Assembly (NCBI GenBank): GCA_037953625.1
Contig: CM075650.1
Location: 120,387,706-120,451,705, forward strand
DNA: 64,000 nucleotides
Origin: Crotalaria pallida
Taxonomy: Eukaryota > Streptophyta > Magnoliopsida > Fabales > Fabaceae
Reading direction: 5' to 3'
The notes under the pieces were generated by a model, which did no database searches, was not told the DNA's origin, and worked only from the letters and a program-made list of their open reading frames with translations. Within the stretch, counting starts at the first letter, position 1, and every line of letters starts with the position of its first letter. Positions 22,833 to 34,213 of this stretch are shown here, one piece after another. The translations under genes were made by a program, and so were the position numbers.

Positions 22833-23752
22833 CCGTTCGGGGTGGTTTTAAGTTTTGATTTTTAAAATTTTAAAAAACTAAAACTAGTTTCCAGTTTTAT
22901 AATGTTGGTTTCAAATTTTTTGGTTTTCAGTTTTCAAAATTAATTTCAAATTTATAATTTTTATAGCGTTCCTACAATGTTATACACCATCATCTTGTAT
23001 ACTATCACAATAATTTAATAACAACTTCCACGTGGTTGTTGTTATTACTAGTTGAAGGCGGTGGTCATTGTTATAGTGATTTCAGTTTCGAGTAGTAACT
23101 TTTGTAGTGTTGGTTGAAGGAGAGGTGGGGGGGGGGGGGGGGTGGAGGATGTGGTGATGGTGTTAAAAGGTGATAGTTGTGATGGACATAAAGGTGGTGG
23201 TGGTGGTTGAGGTGGTAGTGATGTTGCGATTGTGGTGGTGGTCATGCGAGGGCAATGGTGATTGGGATAGTGTTGGTCCGAGTGGTGATGATAGTTGTTG
23301 CGTGGTGGTTGTCCGAATAGTGATGATGGTGGTACATACAAGGAGGGGTAATGGTAGCATGTGAGAATGTAGTTATGGTTGGGGTGGCTATAAGGGTCAG
23401 GGTGGTGGTTGGGGTTTAGACGGTTACAATGGTATTAGTTGGGTGACAGTCATGATGGTAGCAATGACCATAATGGTTATGGTAGTGGGAGGAGTGATGA
23501 TGACGGTGGTGGTGATGGTTGAATGGATGAGTGATGATGGTGGTGATGGTGATTAAATGATGCAAAAGATGATGAGACGATATAAGTTTGCAATTCAAAA
23601 CTGAAATTATGAAACCATTAATTGTTGTTTTGAAAATAGAGGTGAAATTGTTCTGAAAATGAGTAAAAAAACCATTTCAGCTCAAATTTTGCCGAACAAG
23701 TTTTGTTTTGAAAATACACTTTCGAAACCAAAAACCAGAAACTGACAACCAC
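22833..23752. mobile_element. Possible TIR element with GGT-rich core
   Basis: The left end GGGGTGGTTTTAAGTTTTGA (from 22839) and the inverted right end GGGGTGGTTGTCAGTTTCTG share a terminus and a TTTTGGTTT-rich arm. The interior (about 23030-23590) is an imperfect GGTGGTGATG-type repeat tract, including a G run of about 16 near 23128. No TSD was identified. Open frames on both strands here are repeat artefacts. Confidence 0.35.
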
Positions 23753-24017
23753 CCCACAATACATACGTCATCTGTATACACTAAAATACTATAGTATCAT
23801 ATTACATTTTATATTACAAAATGATGTTCATTAAATAAGGGAATAAGAAAAGGAATGACAAAATAGGAAGATTTCAACACTGAAGTTCAGTGTTGAAATC
23901 TTCCTATTTTGTCATTCCTTTTCTTATTCCCTTATTTAATGAACATCATTTTGTAATATAAAATGTAATATGATACTGTAGTATTTTAGTGTATACAGAT
24001 GACGTATGTATTGTGGG
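23753..24017. repeat. 265-bp near-perfect palindrome
   Basis: Two 132-bp arms around a single central base (23885). I found one mismatch (ACTATAGT on the left against ACTGTAGT on the right). A transcript would fold into one long hairpin. The ends read CCCACAAT/ATTGTGGG. Confidence 0.9.
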
Positions 24018-24525
24018 TTGGACGATAAAAAAAAATTATGATTATATTAATTAAGATTCATATATGTTTTTTTATATGTTATTATTATAATTTTTTAAAA
24101 TTATATCGTCTCTGTTTCATTTCTTTTATAATTTAATGTTAATTCCCACAAATTAAAAAACTAGTACATATTAAGTAGGAGTTTAATATTTGTACACGAC
24201 GGTGTAAAGTGTTTTATACTGTCGATGTCCATTAATATGCATTACTTTTACTTATAAGTCAATCATAGCTAACCAATCAACGATAAATAACATACTGAAA
24301 ATGTAAAAAAAATTTACACTGTAATGTATACACTATTTTCTCATTAAGTAGTGTGATATTTTTACTAAAAGATTCTCATTTATTTCTTAAGAGATACAGT
24401 AGAAGATAAAGTAAAATAAATACACCTTGAAAAAATGATAAGGATAATTAATGAATGATGATAGAATTAGACAAGTCTTGGAATCGTTAAAAAAATTGAT
24501 AAAAAAGTAAAATCGTAAAACAAAA

Positions 24526-27304
24526 TAATGTTCCTCCTGTTATCAGGAGGTAGTTTATCTTCTTAAGCCACTTAAATTGTGACACTTGTACAAATCTTAT
24601 TTTATTTTATTTTTTTTTCTAAAAGTAACAAATATATTCTTCTTCTTATACTTGGCGTTGGTGTTATGACCTGTTCACCAGAGAAAGCATCCAGAATCGC
24701 CGATGTCGCTGAGCCAGTACCATTGTGCCAACCGCCATATGTTAGTCATCATCATCGTCGCACAATGTCTACCAAAGTTGCACCTTGTCCCGCTAAATCC
24801 AAATCAGTAAATCCGTCGTGGCTCATCCCACCACGGCACCACCGTCATCTATCGTTGTGAGAGGAGAGTGAAGCACGACTTGACCCACCGCCACTCCTTG
24901 AGCAACCATGACCGCTCAGAAAACATTATCTCTGTCACTGATCTCTTGTAAGTTTCTCTCCCTAGTGACACGAAAATATTCAGATTTGATCCACCTCAAA
25001 CCTTTTTTGAGCTTGATTATGAACTTCTCTCCCTCTTCTTTTTTAATTAAGGCCTTATGGTGGAGTATTTGCAATTGGAATTGAGAAAAATCTTTCTGAA
25101 CTCAACTAGTAAGTTTTCCTCTACAGCTAACAAAGGGTTTATTTAACAACGTCCACCATGTGTTTGTCGTAGTGCCTCAATGAGACGATGAGAGACGAAA
25201 AACTGCATAAGAGTTTGAAATTAAAGTTTACAATTAATGTTATAATTATATTCACCCTTTTCCACTGTTAATGGCAATGAGCACAAAACTTTTGGCAGGT
25301 AGATTTTATTATGGTATAGTGGCTATTGTAATTTTTGTTTATGGAAGTGCAAGTAAACTAGAACTCTAGTTTTTTGTTTCTTGATTTATTTGAAAATCTA
25401 CTCTAGATTATTATGATGTGTGTATAAGTTGATACTTAAACTACTCATGTTACCTTTTTTTTTCACTACAATCCAAAATGCTTTTTACTTATTATGCTTT
25501 CCTATAACTTCAGTCCTCATTCAATAAGTCTCCTTATTCATGTTATTCTCTTAATAAAAAGAACTACAAGTCCAATAAATCATTTTGTTCTGAATAGTAT
25601 TATATATAGGGAACACATGTCATCAGTATGCTTAAAAATTCATGAGGAAATGGAGAATTTGAGTTGGTGAGAGTACTAGTTATATTTGTTGGTGAAAAGA
25701 ATATGGAAGAAAGGAAAGAAAGTGTAATAAGATGGGTTATTTTCCATTCACCAATTCAATTTTTTGTCTCAGGGTCAGTCTTCCTCAATCATGCATCTGA
25801 TACCATGTGCAGCAATTGTTAAAAATACACCATTCGGTAAAGAATGTCTATATTACAGCTTGTGCATCAATTTAATAATCAGCTTGTCTATAATGCTCTT
25901 TCTTGATTTATTTGAAAGTGTCACAAGCAAACAATCGTAAAGGCTCCAAATCACAGTGACCAAGTTTAAAGTTGTAAAGCTCAAGTTTGAAGAACATGTA
26001 GAATAGAACTTTTGTTTGTTTTTTTTTTTTTTGAAAATGTACTATTCAATTTCGGTAGTTGTACAATGATGTAGTGAAGAATTTGATTGCAATGCAATGA
26101 TATTTGAAGTTCAAAATATTGTCTTTATTTCTTGCATACCATTAAAGATCAATGATAAGTGATATCAAAATGTTGAAGTCAAGTTGCTGATATACCATTT
26201 CTTATATACTCACAAGGAATGTAGTCATCCTGATTTAACTTTATTTCATTGTACTGATATATGCAATCAACAACCTTAAAATTTAAGCTAAAAATGACTG
26301 AACTTAACACCCATTTGAGGTAGGTGATAAAACCAAATTTCTATTCACAAAGTATTATATCTTCAAGCTAATTAGCTAATGCATAAAATTTTAGGCATAA
26401 TGAGCTGATGCATGACTTCAAAAATAGCTATACGTTAAATACACAACTAATCCAACACACATAATTCTAAAATAGATGGATTTCTATATGTTGGGACAAG
26501 CAATTGAGGAACAAGAAAATTAACAGGGAATTGAAAATTCATTCAATGTTATAAGAGGATAGTGAATAAGTATTTTAATATTTTATATTGGGAGATAATA
26601 CTTCTCAAAGACATGAAAAGGGATTGTGACTGAATAAATAAATAAAGGGATTATTGTGATATGAAAAGGGATTGTGAATGGATAAATAAAGGGAATGTTC
26701 CATGAAAAGGGATTTTGTGGTCATGGTAGCCTAATGGCTTCAGTTGTGCTTCATGCTCCTCTCACAATGGTTGGAGACGGTGGCCCTTTTCTGTATTTAA
26801 TTTTTTTTGTGATTTATGTGTTTTCTTCGCAATGCTTAACTGTAAGTATCATTCAGAACTCCATATCACCAGGAACAAGCCCGTCGGTGTTGGAATCCGA
26901 GGCCAAGCTTGAGTTTGCAATGGAGTGATGGTTCCCTGTTTGCAATTTTTGTATGTGAAAGAGAAGAAAACATTGCGAATCAGCGATGTTGCTTGAAGCA
27001 GATGTGGCGATGAGTAGCACCGTAGCAGTGACTGCGTAGAGAGTCTATGGAACTCTCATTGTGCTTGTGTTCTCTGGGTTTTTCATAAGTAAAAGAGAAG
27101 GAAGAAATCTGATAGGGAAGAAAAGAGGGTGAACATGTTGGAGAAAACGAGGGGTTGAGTGGAGAGTTAATAAAAATAAAAAATAAAAATGGTGAGTTGA
27201 AAAAACAATGGACAGATGTTTTTTTTTTTGTTAATGGGACAAATGTCCTTGTTTTACTGGCTTGAGGAGATAGCTTTACCTCCTGATAACAGGAGAAACA
27301 TTAT
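24526..27304. mobile_element. 2.8-kb TIR transposon, non-autonomous
   Basis: The left end AATGTTCCTCCTGTTATCAG (about 24528) is matched by an inverted right end (CTGATAACAGGAGAAACATT, up to about 27302). Similarity extends about 60 bp, to GACA.TTGT. The interior has a short open frame (24665-24860, HHRR/PR-rich) and exon-like pieces such as 26735-26926, but no recognised transposase. The TIR itself contains a small palindrome (CCTCCTGTTATCAGGAGG). Confidence 0.55.
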
Positions 27305-27362
27305 TCTGATAATAAATCTATATATGTTTCAATATTTTAGTTGAAAAAGTGAATTTAAGCTA

Positions 27363-27630
27363 CTTCTTCTGTCCATCGTTTTAGTATTTTTTTTAACTTG
27401 TTCCAAATTATTTGTCGTTTTAGAAATTCGAGGATGCATTAATTAATTTTTTTTCTACTTTAAACTTACTTTTAAACATTTTGAAATATGTGAAAATTGT
27501 GATAATTAGTGTAATATGAGGATAATATAATAAAATCGTCTTATTCTTCTATTAAAATTGAAGTATTAAATAACATTATTTTTAATGCATAATAACTCCT
27601 AAAACAACATATAAATTGATACAAAAGGAG
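27363..27630. mobile_element. Stowaway-like MITE
   Basis: It is flanked by TA on both sides, starts CTTCTTCTGTCC and ends ACAAAAGGAG. These are degenerate CTCCCTCCGTCC-type inverted ends. It is 268 bp, AT-rich and non-coding. Confidence 0.55.
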
Positions 27631-27755
27631 TAATATCTTTAGTTTGTATTGTATAAAAATATAATTATTTTACAAACTAAATTACAAAAATATATACGAA
27701 GGTTTTTTAAAGGATATATGCCATGAAGTTTGTTTATGAATATTATGTTACTTGT

Positions 27756-29477
27756 ATGCTTCCGCCAAGGCTTCATTCTATTAAAACCTCCCAAGATTTT
27801 GCTTCTTCTCCCTTCTCCTCCTTATTCATTACTAACTCACTTCGACCTTCCTCCTACAGTTTTACTCCCACAGGTGAGTCACTCTCATTCATTTTCTCTC
27901 TTTCCCACTTTAGTTTAATTTGCAGCATTATTATGTTATGCAGTACTATCATTTTAGCCACTTTTCAAATATTAAGGTGAACGTGTTATTTATTTTATAC
28001 TAGTTTTATTCTCATCTCTTGGCATCTTGACTTAATAAAACGTGAGAGTTCAACGGAATTATGATATTTTAAATATTATGATAAGGTTAATTGTCCTTGA
28101 GTAACAGCTAAGTTGATAGTGTTGCGGGTCTTAATTGTTAGTGTGCCCATGACAGTCTAATTGAGGCTTTTGTGCGTGACACTGCCTTGATTAATTGGAG
28201 AAGGGTGTTAGTTTTGAACAAGAAATGGAACAATATCAGGGCGCATTTTTTTAGACACTGGCAGGAATCTGGATAGAGCAGACAAGGAAAAGGATCCCGT
28301 GATGAAGTACAAGCTGCACTTACTTGGAAAGAAGCTTAAAGAGGTTTGTTATTTGTTATAGAAATTTACTCTCTTCACTTTGTGTTGTTATGATACTACT
28401 ATTGGTTACTCATCAAAAACAATCAGTCGCAGTTCTAGACCTCCCTCCTCTTAATATCCTTTCTTCCATTTCTCTTGAATGCAAACTAATTGTTGTTATA
28501 TTTCACAGTTCAATTAATAACTACAAGGGAAAGATGTTAAAGAAATGTGGTTAATGCAGGGGAACTTTATATATTAAGAGATTATGTTATTCATTTTATG
28601 TTTGTTGTTCGTGGCTGCCATGCACAGTTTTATTAAATACTTTTCTGCTGCATATGGATGAAGATGTTCAGAGATGCAATGAACTTATTGAAATGATAAA
28701 AAGGACACCATCAGAAATTAGTGAAATTGTCTCCAGTTGTCGTAAAGATTTTAAAAAAGAATTCTTTGTGCATCTTTATACAGTAGCTGAATCTTACGAC
28801 AATCCAAAACTGCAAAATGGTGAGACTTAATGCTTTGAATCCTTTATGTAATTTAAGTCTGTCTTTCTTATAACAATAGATTTAGGTTTAGGTATTCGGT
28901 CAACTATATGAAATTATATGATAGTGCCTTTTAAGTCTCTAGAAGCAATTCAGTTTCGAAATTTTTAATACATTCTTGCTCTAAGTACACTTAGATGGTG
29001 CCACGTTTTATAATCATATCAAATCTGTTCAATTATAGAGATCATCAAGAAGTTATCTAGGTAAGCTTATTCTGAACTGTGATTGCAACCTAGGATTTTT
29101 CATCAATCCACTATAGAGATTGTGTAGCACTTGTCACATGTTAAGAAATGAGTCATTTAATTGAGTAGTTCAAACTTGCTTTTTTAATTAATCTGATATT
29201 TGAATTAGCATTACGTTTGTAACAAGATTTTGTAAAGCTTCGGGATGCATGCTTTACTGCTGTAAAAGTTGATGATGCTGCAAGTGAAAGCATTGAAGCA
29301 CAAAAAGGTGTAGAGTTGAACTTTCAAGATACTATCAGTTCTCCCATGGATGCATCCTGCTTGAAGATAGATAATTTGGATGAGAGAAGTCAATGCTTCA
29401 AACCAGATTCAGTAACTCGTTGGCTGCGGTCATGTTCTGATGTGGAAGAATTAGCTACTTATGTTGAAATGGTTTAG
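27756..29477 (+). pseudogene. Degenerate chloroplast protein gene (At4g37920-like)
   Basis: Exon-like blocks: 27756-27873 (MLPPRLHSIKTSQDF..., Ser/Pro-rich like a transit peptide, then CAG|GTGAGT); about 28140-28343 (WRRVLVLNKKWNNIRAHFF, then after a frameshift DRADKEKDPVMKYKLHLLGK); about 28656-28819 (IEMIKRTPSEISEIVSSCRK); and 29238-29477 (ASESIEAQKGVELNFQDTIS...), ending at TAG. The order and motifs resemble an uncharacterised plant plastid protein family that I know from Arabidopsis At4g37920. The frameshift in the second block and the lost C-terminal half indicate a pseudogene or truncated paralogue. The family match is from memory, with no search behind it. Confidence 0.45.
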
Positions 29478-29599
29478 AGAGAAGACAACTGTATGCATCC
29501 CTTCCCCTTCCCCAACTCCGCAACTTTCCTTCCTCCTTCCGAAGGATACATACAATTGTCTTGAAATGGTTTAGAGATTCAAATACTTATGTTGATAAT

Positions 29600-30405
29600 A
29601 ATTTGGTTTATAGCTATTTGAGATTGGGTAAGTTAGCTCAGGCTCATTAAGTGTTTGATGGCATTTGAAGAAGGAGTACAGTTACATGGACTGCTATGAT
29701 TGTCTGTGTCATGAATTTGTGTGGTAGAAGAGTGGATTTGAAACTAGGGAAACAAATCCATGCTCATATCTTGAAAAGCAACTGGAGGAATTTAATTGTT
29801 GACAATGCAGTTGTTCATTTTTATGCCAAATATGGGGAGATAGATAACAAGTGCGTTTCAAACATTTGATCATATAGCGGAGCGCGATGTGGTATGTTGG
29901 ACAACTATGTTTATTGCGTGTTCTCAACAAGGACTTGGACATGAAGCCTTGTTGATGTTATCACAAATGTTGGGTGATGGGTTCTTTCCTAATGAGTACA
30001 CAATAATTCCTTGCACTAAAGGCATGTGGAGAAAATAAAGCATTAAAATTTGGGACGCAGCTGCATGGTGGGTGCCATAGTAAAGAAAATATGTAAGAGT
30101 GATGTTTTTATAGGTACTTCACTAGTTGATATGAATGCAAAGTGTGGGGAGATTGTGAATTCGGAAAAAGTGTTTGATAGAATGAGGATTAGAAACATAG
30201 TTACTTGGACATCCATTGTATCAGGATATGCTCGAAAGGGTTCAGGTGAAGAGGCCATAAGCATCTTTCGATTAATGAAGAAACAAAAAGTACAAGTTAA
30301 TAAATTGACCATTGTAAGTGTCTTGATGGCTTGTGGCTCAATTAAGGCTTTGCTATTTGGAAGAGAAGTTCATGCACATGTAATCAAGAGTATGAACCAT
30401 ACTAA
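29600..30405 (+). pseudogene. PPR (PLS-type) pseudogene, 5' part
   Basis: In shifting frames it encodes pentatricopeptide repeats: LGKLAQAH.VFDG, VTWTAMI, LGKQIHAHILKSNWRNLIVD, HFYAKYGEI, then an open stretch (about 30050-30405) with SDVFIGTSLVDMNAKCGEIV, SEKVFDRM, VTWTSIVSGYARKGSGEEA and LFGREVHAHVIKS. PLS-class PPR proteins bind organellar RNA. The layout resembles the Arabidopsis PDM1/SEL1-type protein (At4g18520), recalled from memory. Several stops and frameshifts are present. The reading frame is interrupted at 30405 by a Helitron and resumes at 48368. Confidence 0.75.
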
Positions 30406-30410
30406 TCAAC

Positions 30411-30905
30411 GTATTATAAAATAGGAGAAGTTGAGGGTAATCTTATTGCTAATTTTATTTTCCCTCCTAATTTTCCACTTTTCCTCCTAATTTCCCTTCT
30501 AATTTCAATCATCCAATTGCAAGTAAATCACATCCATCCATATCCATTCAAGCAAAAATCTTTTCATTTTTTCTTTCATTCTTTCTTTCTACATTATATT
30601 ATGATAGTCTCTTTTTTTGCAAAAGATAAAAGATACAAAACTTCTAAGATTTGGACTCAAACCAAATCATAGCAAGAGAATATTTATCATTGCTAAGATT
30701 ATTAGCATATTATAAAATAGGAGAAGTTGAGGGTAAATGTGATTTCCCTCCTTATTCCTATTGTTAATCTTACTTTTCCTCCTAATTTCCCACTTTCCCT
30801 CCTAATTTCTCTTCTAATCTCAGCCATCCAATTGCAAATGTAATAATAAATCGCATCCGTCCATATCCTTCCAAAGTAAAATCTTTTCATTTTCTTTCAT
30901 TCTAG
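30411..30905 (+). repeat. Duplicated Helitron 5' region
   Basis: About 190 bp starting TATTATAAAATAGGAGAAGT at 30411 recurs, diverged, at 30708. The region looks like two Helitron 5' ends in tandem. The plus strand carries repeated CCTCCTAATTT blocks. Confidence 0.7.
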
Positions 30906-31338
30906 ACATGAGATGTGACATATAAAAATGAATGCATGTAACTGAACGAAGGAAGGTAAATGATTTTTGTAATGAATGCACGTTGTGACGACCCAACTTT
31001 TATTCCAAAACTTAATATTCATTCTTAGAAAATTCGACCATTTTTTTTTTTTGAAACTAAAAGTCAGTCATCATCCATTATCGAGTCTTTGCGGAAATTA
31101 TAATTATCATGAAAGAAACTATTCATATTATATTTCATAAGAAGGAAAGTACATTTCCATTACATCAAAACCATCAACACTAGGTTTAACTTAAGTACTC
31201 TAGGTCATTACATTATATTACATATCTTACAACAAAATTTATAATAACCTTGAGCAACTGGTTCGGAACTCAAAATATCAAATAGATAAGAGAAACCTGA
31301 TGAGTAGCACTATCCACACTCCAACATCCCAACTCAAC

Positions 31339-31818
31339 TCAATCATCAGTTCCCCACTGACTACCGGTTGAGTTGTCCATGAAATCATCATCAGCCACCG
31401 AGTCAGCATCCTCCACCGGATCCTCATCCTCTATCGGATCCTCCTCCTCCTCCTCATGTGCCGGTTCAGATGGCACATATACCGGAGTCCGAGATCGGGC
31501 TCTAGTGGAAGGACGAGAGGGAGCAGGAACCTCCAAAATAATTCTTTCTTCAGAGGGTGATGGACTTGGTGGGAGGGTGCGTCTCGGAAAACGTCTTGGC
31601 GGTGGTGGTGGTGTTCCATGCCGAAACACAAAATTGGGCGGAATGTGCATAATGTACATCATTGGGATTCTCGTCCTACGCGGACGCATTCGGGACCATG
31701 GGTTCGGGTGACGGAAAATAACTTCCACGTCTCCCTCATAGATGGCCCGATGATCCTCGAAGTTCCACTCCCCATTAGGGAGCGGCCTCATCTCCACGCA
31801 AATCATGTTCCTGGCCAT
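31339..31818 (-). CDS. LTR-encoded protein, 159 aa (3' LTR copy)
   Basis: The frame starts at ATG 31818 and ends in STGSQWGTDD and stop. The N-terminal 60 residues (VEMRPLPNGEW, EDHRAIYEGDVEVIF, MRPRRTRIPMMY) are 35/60 identical, by hand alignment, to the ORF in another LTR at 58229-58699. A Pro/Arg-rich middle (GTPPPPPRR, TLPPSPSPSEER) and a strongly acidic tail (HEEEEEDPIEDEDPVED) follow. No signal peptide or membrane segment is seen. The ATG lies three bases after a 3' splice-site-like CCCTTGTTGTAG. I do not recognise the protein. Position and sense orientation place it in the long leader ahead of gag. Confidence 0.65.
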   Translation of the reverse strand: MARNMICVEMRPLPNGEWNFEDHRAIYEGDVEVIFRHPNPWSRMRPRRTRIPMMYIMHIPPNFVFRHGTPPPPPRRFPRRTLPPSPSPSEERIILEVPAPSRPSTRARSRTPVYVPSEPAHEEEEEDPIEDEDPVEDADSVADDDFMDNSTGSQWGTDD

Positions 31819-32774
31819 GACCTACAACAAGGGATTAGGATTGAGCATAGCTAAACACAATAACAAATGAGCATAACAGAGGCTAGAAATAACAAGCACA
31901 AGTTTCCAGATAGCAATAATAAATGCATATGTATATGCTCAAACTGTCTTTTATAATATTTCATTTAGTTTCGTGATGCATGCCTACTCTCCATTCATGC
32001 TACGCGGTTCGGCATCCGAGTATCTCAGGCTCGGGATATTCATAATCCTATGGTTCATCAAACCGGAGCGTATTCACAACCCAGGCGTCACGATTTGATT
32101 GGGAATTTGGCCATCATAACATTTTCATGTTACGGAATCCAAATCATCACAACATCTTCGTGCTATGGCATCACAGCTATCTCAGGGCTGCGGAATACTT
32201 CTACCTATACCAGATTCCACAATCAAAATCGGAGCATTTCCATGCATGTCAATGTCACATAATTGTTCATTGTCTTTTTCTCTTTTAATTCATATCTTTG
32301 AATATCATGCCTCCAATATAGAGACCCAAAATTCATAATCCTTCTTGCTTATAACCATCTTTTCATCATTTTTTTGCATTAACTGGTGCTTGTGCTTTCC
32401 AAAAATTCCATCAGCGGCCCAGTCACTTTGTGATGGTTTTATACAATAGGAATTTAATTACGTTGTCATTAATTTGTGCAACGACCCCATCTAGGACTCC
32501 CAAAATATCAACCAAGTGGGTAAAAACTTCCACTGGGACGTGGGAATAAAATCAACCAAATGGGTGTACGCACCTCCATTGGGACATCCTGTCCGAATAT
32601 GTCAACCACTGAATAAAATTCCAGTAGGACTCATCCAGGATAAAATCAACCAATGGGATTAAATCTATAGATATTAAGAGCAGAAATTAAAATTTAAGCA
32701 TATAGGAGTTTAGACGAGTTAATCTTTAATTACTTCATAAAGAAGTAAAGATTTTCTGAAAATTATTTTAAATT

Positions 32775-32893
32775 ACTCGAGTAGTTCTTCACATACTCGA
32801 GTGTTCATGTAAAATTACTCGAGTCCTTCAAGACATACTCGAGTGTTCTTCCCATTTTCCAGAATACTCGAGTCTTTCTTCAATTACTCGAGT
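32775..32893 (-). promoter_or_regulatory. Leader cluster of six ACTCGAGT
   Basis: Starts at 32775, 32795, 32817, 32837, 32866 and 32886: three dyads, each with an exact 20-bp step, about 20-30 bp apart. It lies downstream of the TATA box, so it is transcribed. Confidence 0.85.
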
Positions 32894-33817
32894 GTTTTAG
32901 TAGCAGCAGCACCAGTTTCTGCACTTTATAATGCCAATTCGAGTTCAGAGCCTTTCCTTTCCACTTTTATGCAAAACAGTAACTTAGATACATAAAATAA
33001 ACATGTTAGAACATGTAATCAATATTGAAACAACATCAAATGCAATAAATCACAAAATCAACATAAACTTAGCAAATAACCCTTTCACATATGATTTTCA
33101 TTTCCTTTTGTTTTTAACTTCGAAAATTGATCCAGTGAGCATCATTAGGTCCATTTAGACATGTTTGGTTTATAAAAACTTGGGTTTATGACCTCTATGT
33201 CATATTCCCAATTCAAACTTCACCCCTTGATGAACCATATGAGGTTCCTACATTTCCAGCTTGAAATAACTCATTCTAGTATTTAGATAACTCCTCCCTT
33301 ACCTTAGAGAAGCTAATCAACAAGTAAAACGACAGAGAAATCGGTTGGATCAAAAATCCAAATTCTGGACTTGGTGAAAAAGAGTTGAACAGGCTGACTT
33401 TGGCCACAGATTTCACTACGGATTTGGCATGAAAAGAATGAAACAAGTTAGTTTCAGAAACTAGGATATACTAACTTTAATCAGAAACAAGTTTGACACG
33501 AAAAGAATCCATGAATTTACCAAACGATTTCAATGAAGATGAATACTTGAGACTGAATGTTACTCTGTTTTTCTCAGTTTTGAACCTCCAACTTTGTAGG
33601 CCTAGAACCTGATCTTCAGAAGGCTATTTGAAGTGATTTCGAGTTCTAATTCAAGAATGAAATCAGAACTTCGGTTTGTGTTTAGGTTTCAAGGAAAATG
33701 AGTGAGGATTGAGAGAGAGAACAAAGGGATCAAAGTGAACTCTGTAAAACAGGGAAATTTCTGGTCAAATTCGGGTTTTGGAACTTCAGAGGTGTTGATG
33801 CTTCACCCAAGCATCAA

Positions 33818-33823
33818 TTTATA
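33818..33823 (-). promoter_or_regulatory. TATA box, 3' LTR of Tekay-1
   Basis: TATAAA on the minus strand (context CTATAAATTGATGC). A transcript starting about 30 bp downstream would include the leader cluster and the LTR ORF. Confidence 0.5.
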
Positions 33824-33944
33824 GTCTAAGAGTACTTCAACTCGAAGTAAGGTTCAGCTCTATGCTTGTCACGTCAAGAAACCGCGTTTTGGTGCGAAAT
33901 TAATTATAAAACCAACTTGTACATTTAGCCAGACTGCTCTATTT

Positions 33945-34091
33945 ACTCGAGTCTTTTTCTTTCTACTCGAGTATATTTCAAAAACTCAAGAACACTCGAG
34001 TCTTTTCTGACATACTCGAGTCTTTTGACTCAAAATTCAAATTTTCAAACAGATAGTGATTATACTCGAGTACCCTCTACAATACTCGAGT
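33945..34091 (-). promoter_or_regulatory. U3 cluster of six ACTCGAGT
   Basis: Starts at 33945, 33965, 33994, 34014, 34064 and 34084: again three dyads with an exact 20-bp step. It lies 120-270 bp upstream of the TATA box, the expected place for an LTR enhancer. Confidence 0.85.
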
Positions 34092-34171
34092 AAAATATCT
34101 TAGTTTCAGAAAAATCATTATTTTATTCAACACATTTATTTATTTTGTTTATAAAAATACAGGACCTTACA

Positions 34172-34184
34172 TCCTCCCCCACTT
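34172..34184 (-). other. Polypurine tract of Tekay-1
   Basis: AAGTGGGGGAGGA on the minus strand, directly before the 3' LTR start; it would prime plus-strand DNA synthesis. Confidence 0.8.
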
Positions 34185-34213
34185 ACATAGAATTTCGTCC
34201 CCGAAATTCCGAT

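Larger units (their letters stand above)
30984..34171 (-). repeat. 3' LTR of Tekay-1
   Basis: On the minus strand it begins TGTAAGGTCC at 34171 and ends ...CGTCACA at 30984. It contains in order: U3 palindrome cluster (34091-33945), TATA box (33823-33818), leader palindrome cluster (32893-32775) and the LTR-encoded ORF (31818-31339). Confidence 0.95.

Noticed and set aside
23048..23598. His/Thr/Pro-rich open frames on both strands.
   Set aside because: Translation of the GGTGGTGATG repeat tract, with no codon bias or domain.
31373..31711. Plus-strand frame opposite the LTR ORF (Ser/Gly-rich), repeated at 39067-39405.
   Set aside because: Shadow of the minus-strand ORF; its sequence is dictated by the acidic and Pro-rich tail and is not conserved as protein in Tekay-2.
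32775..32893. Regularly spaced palindromes considered as a CRISPR-like array.
   Set aside because: Eukaryotic LTR context, 8-bp units, alternating spacing and no associated genes; the pattern is better described as dyads.
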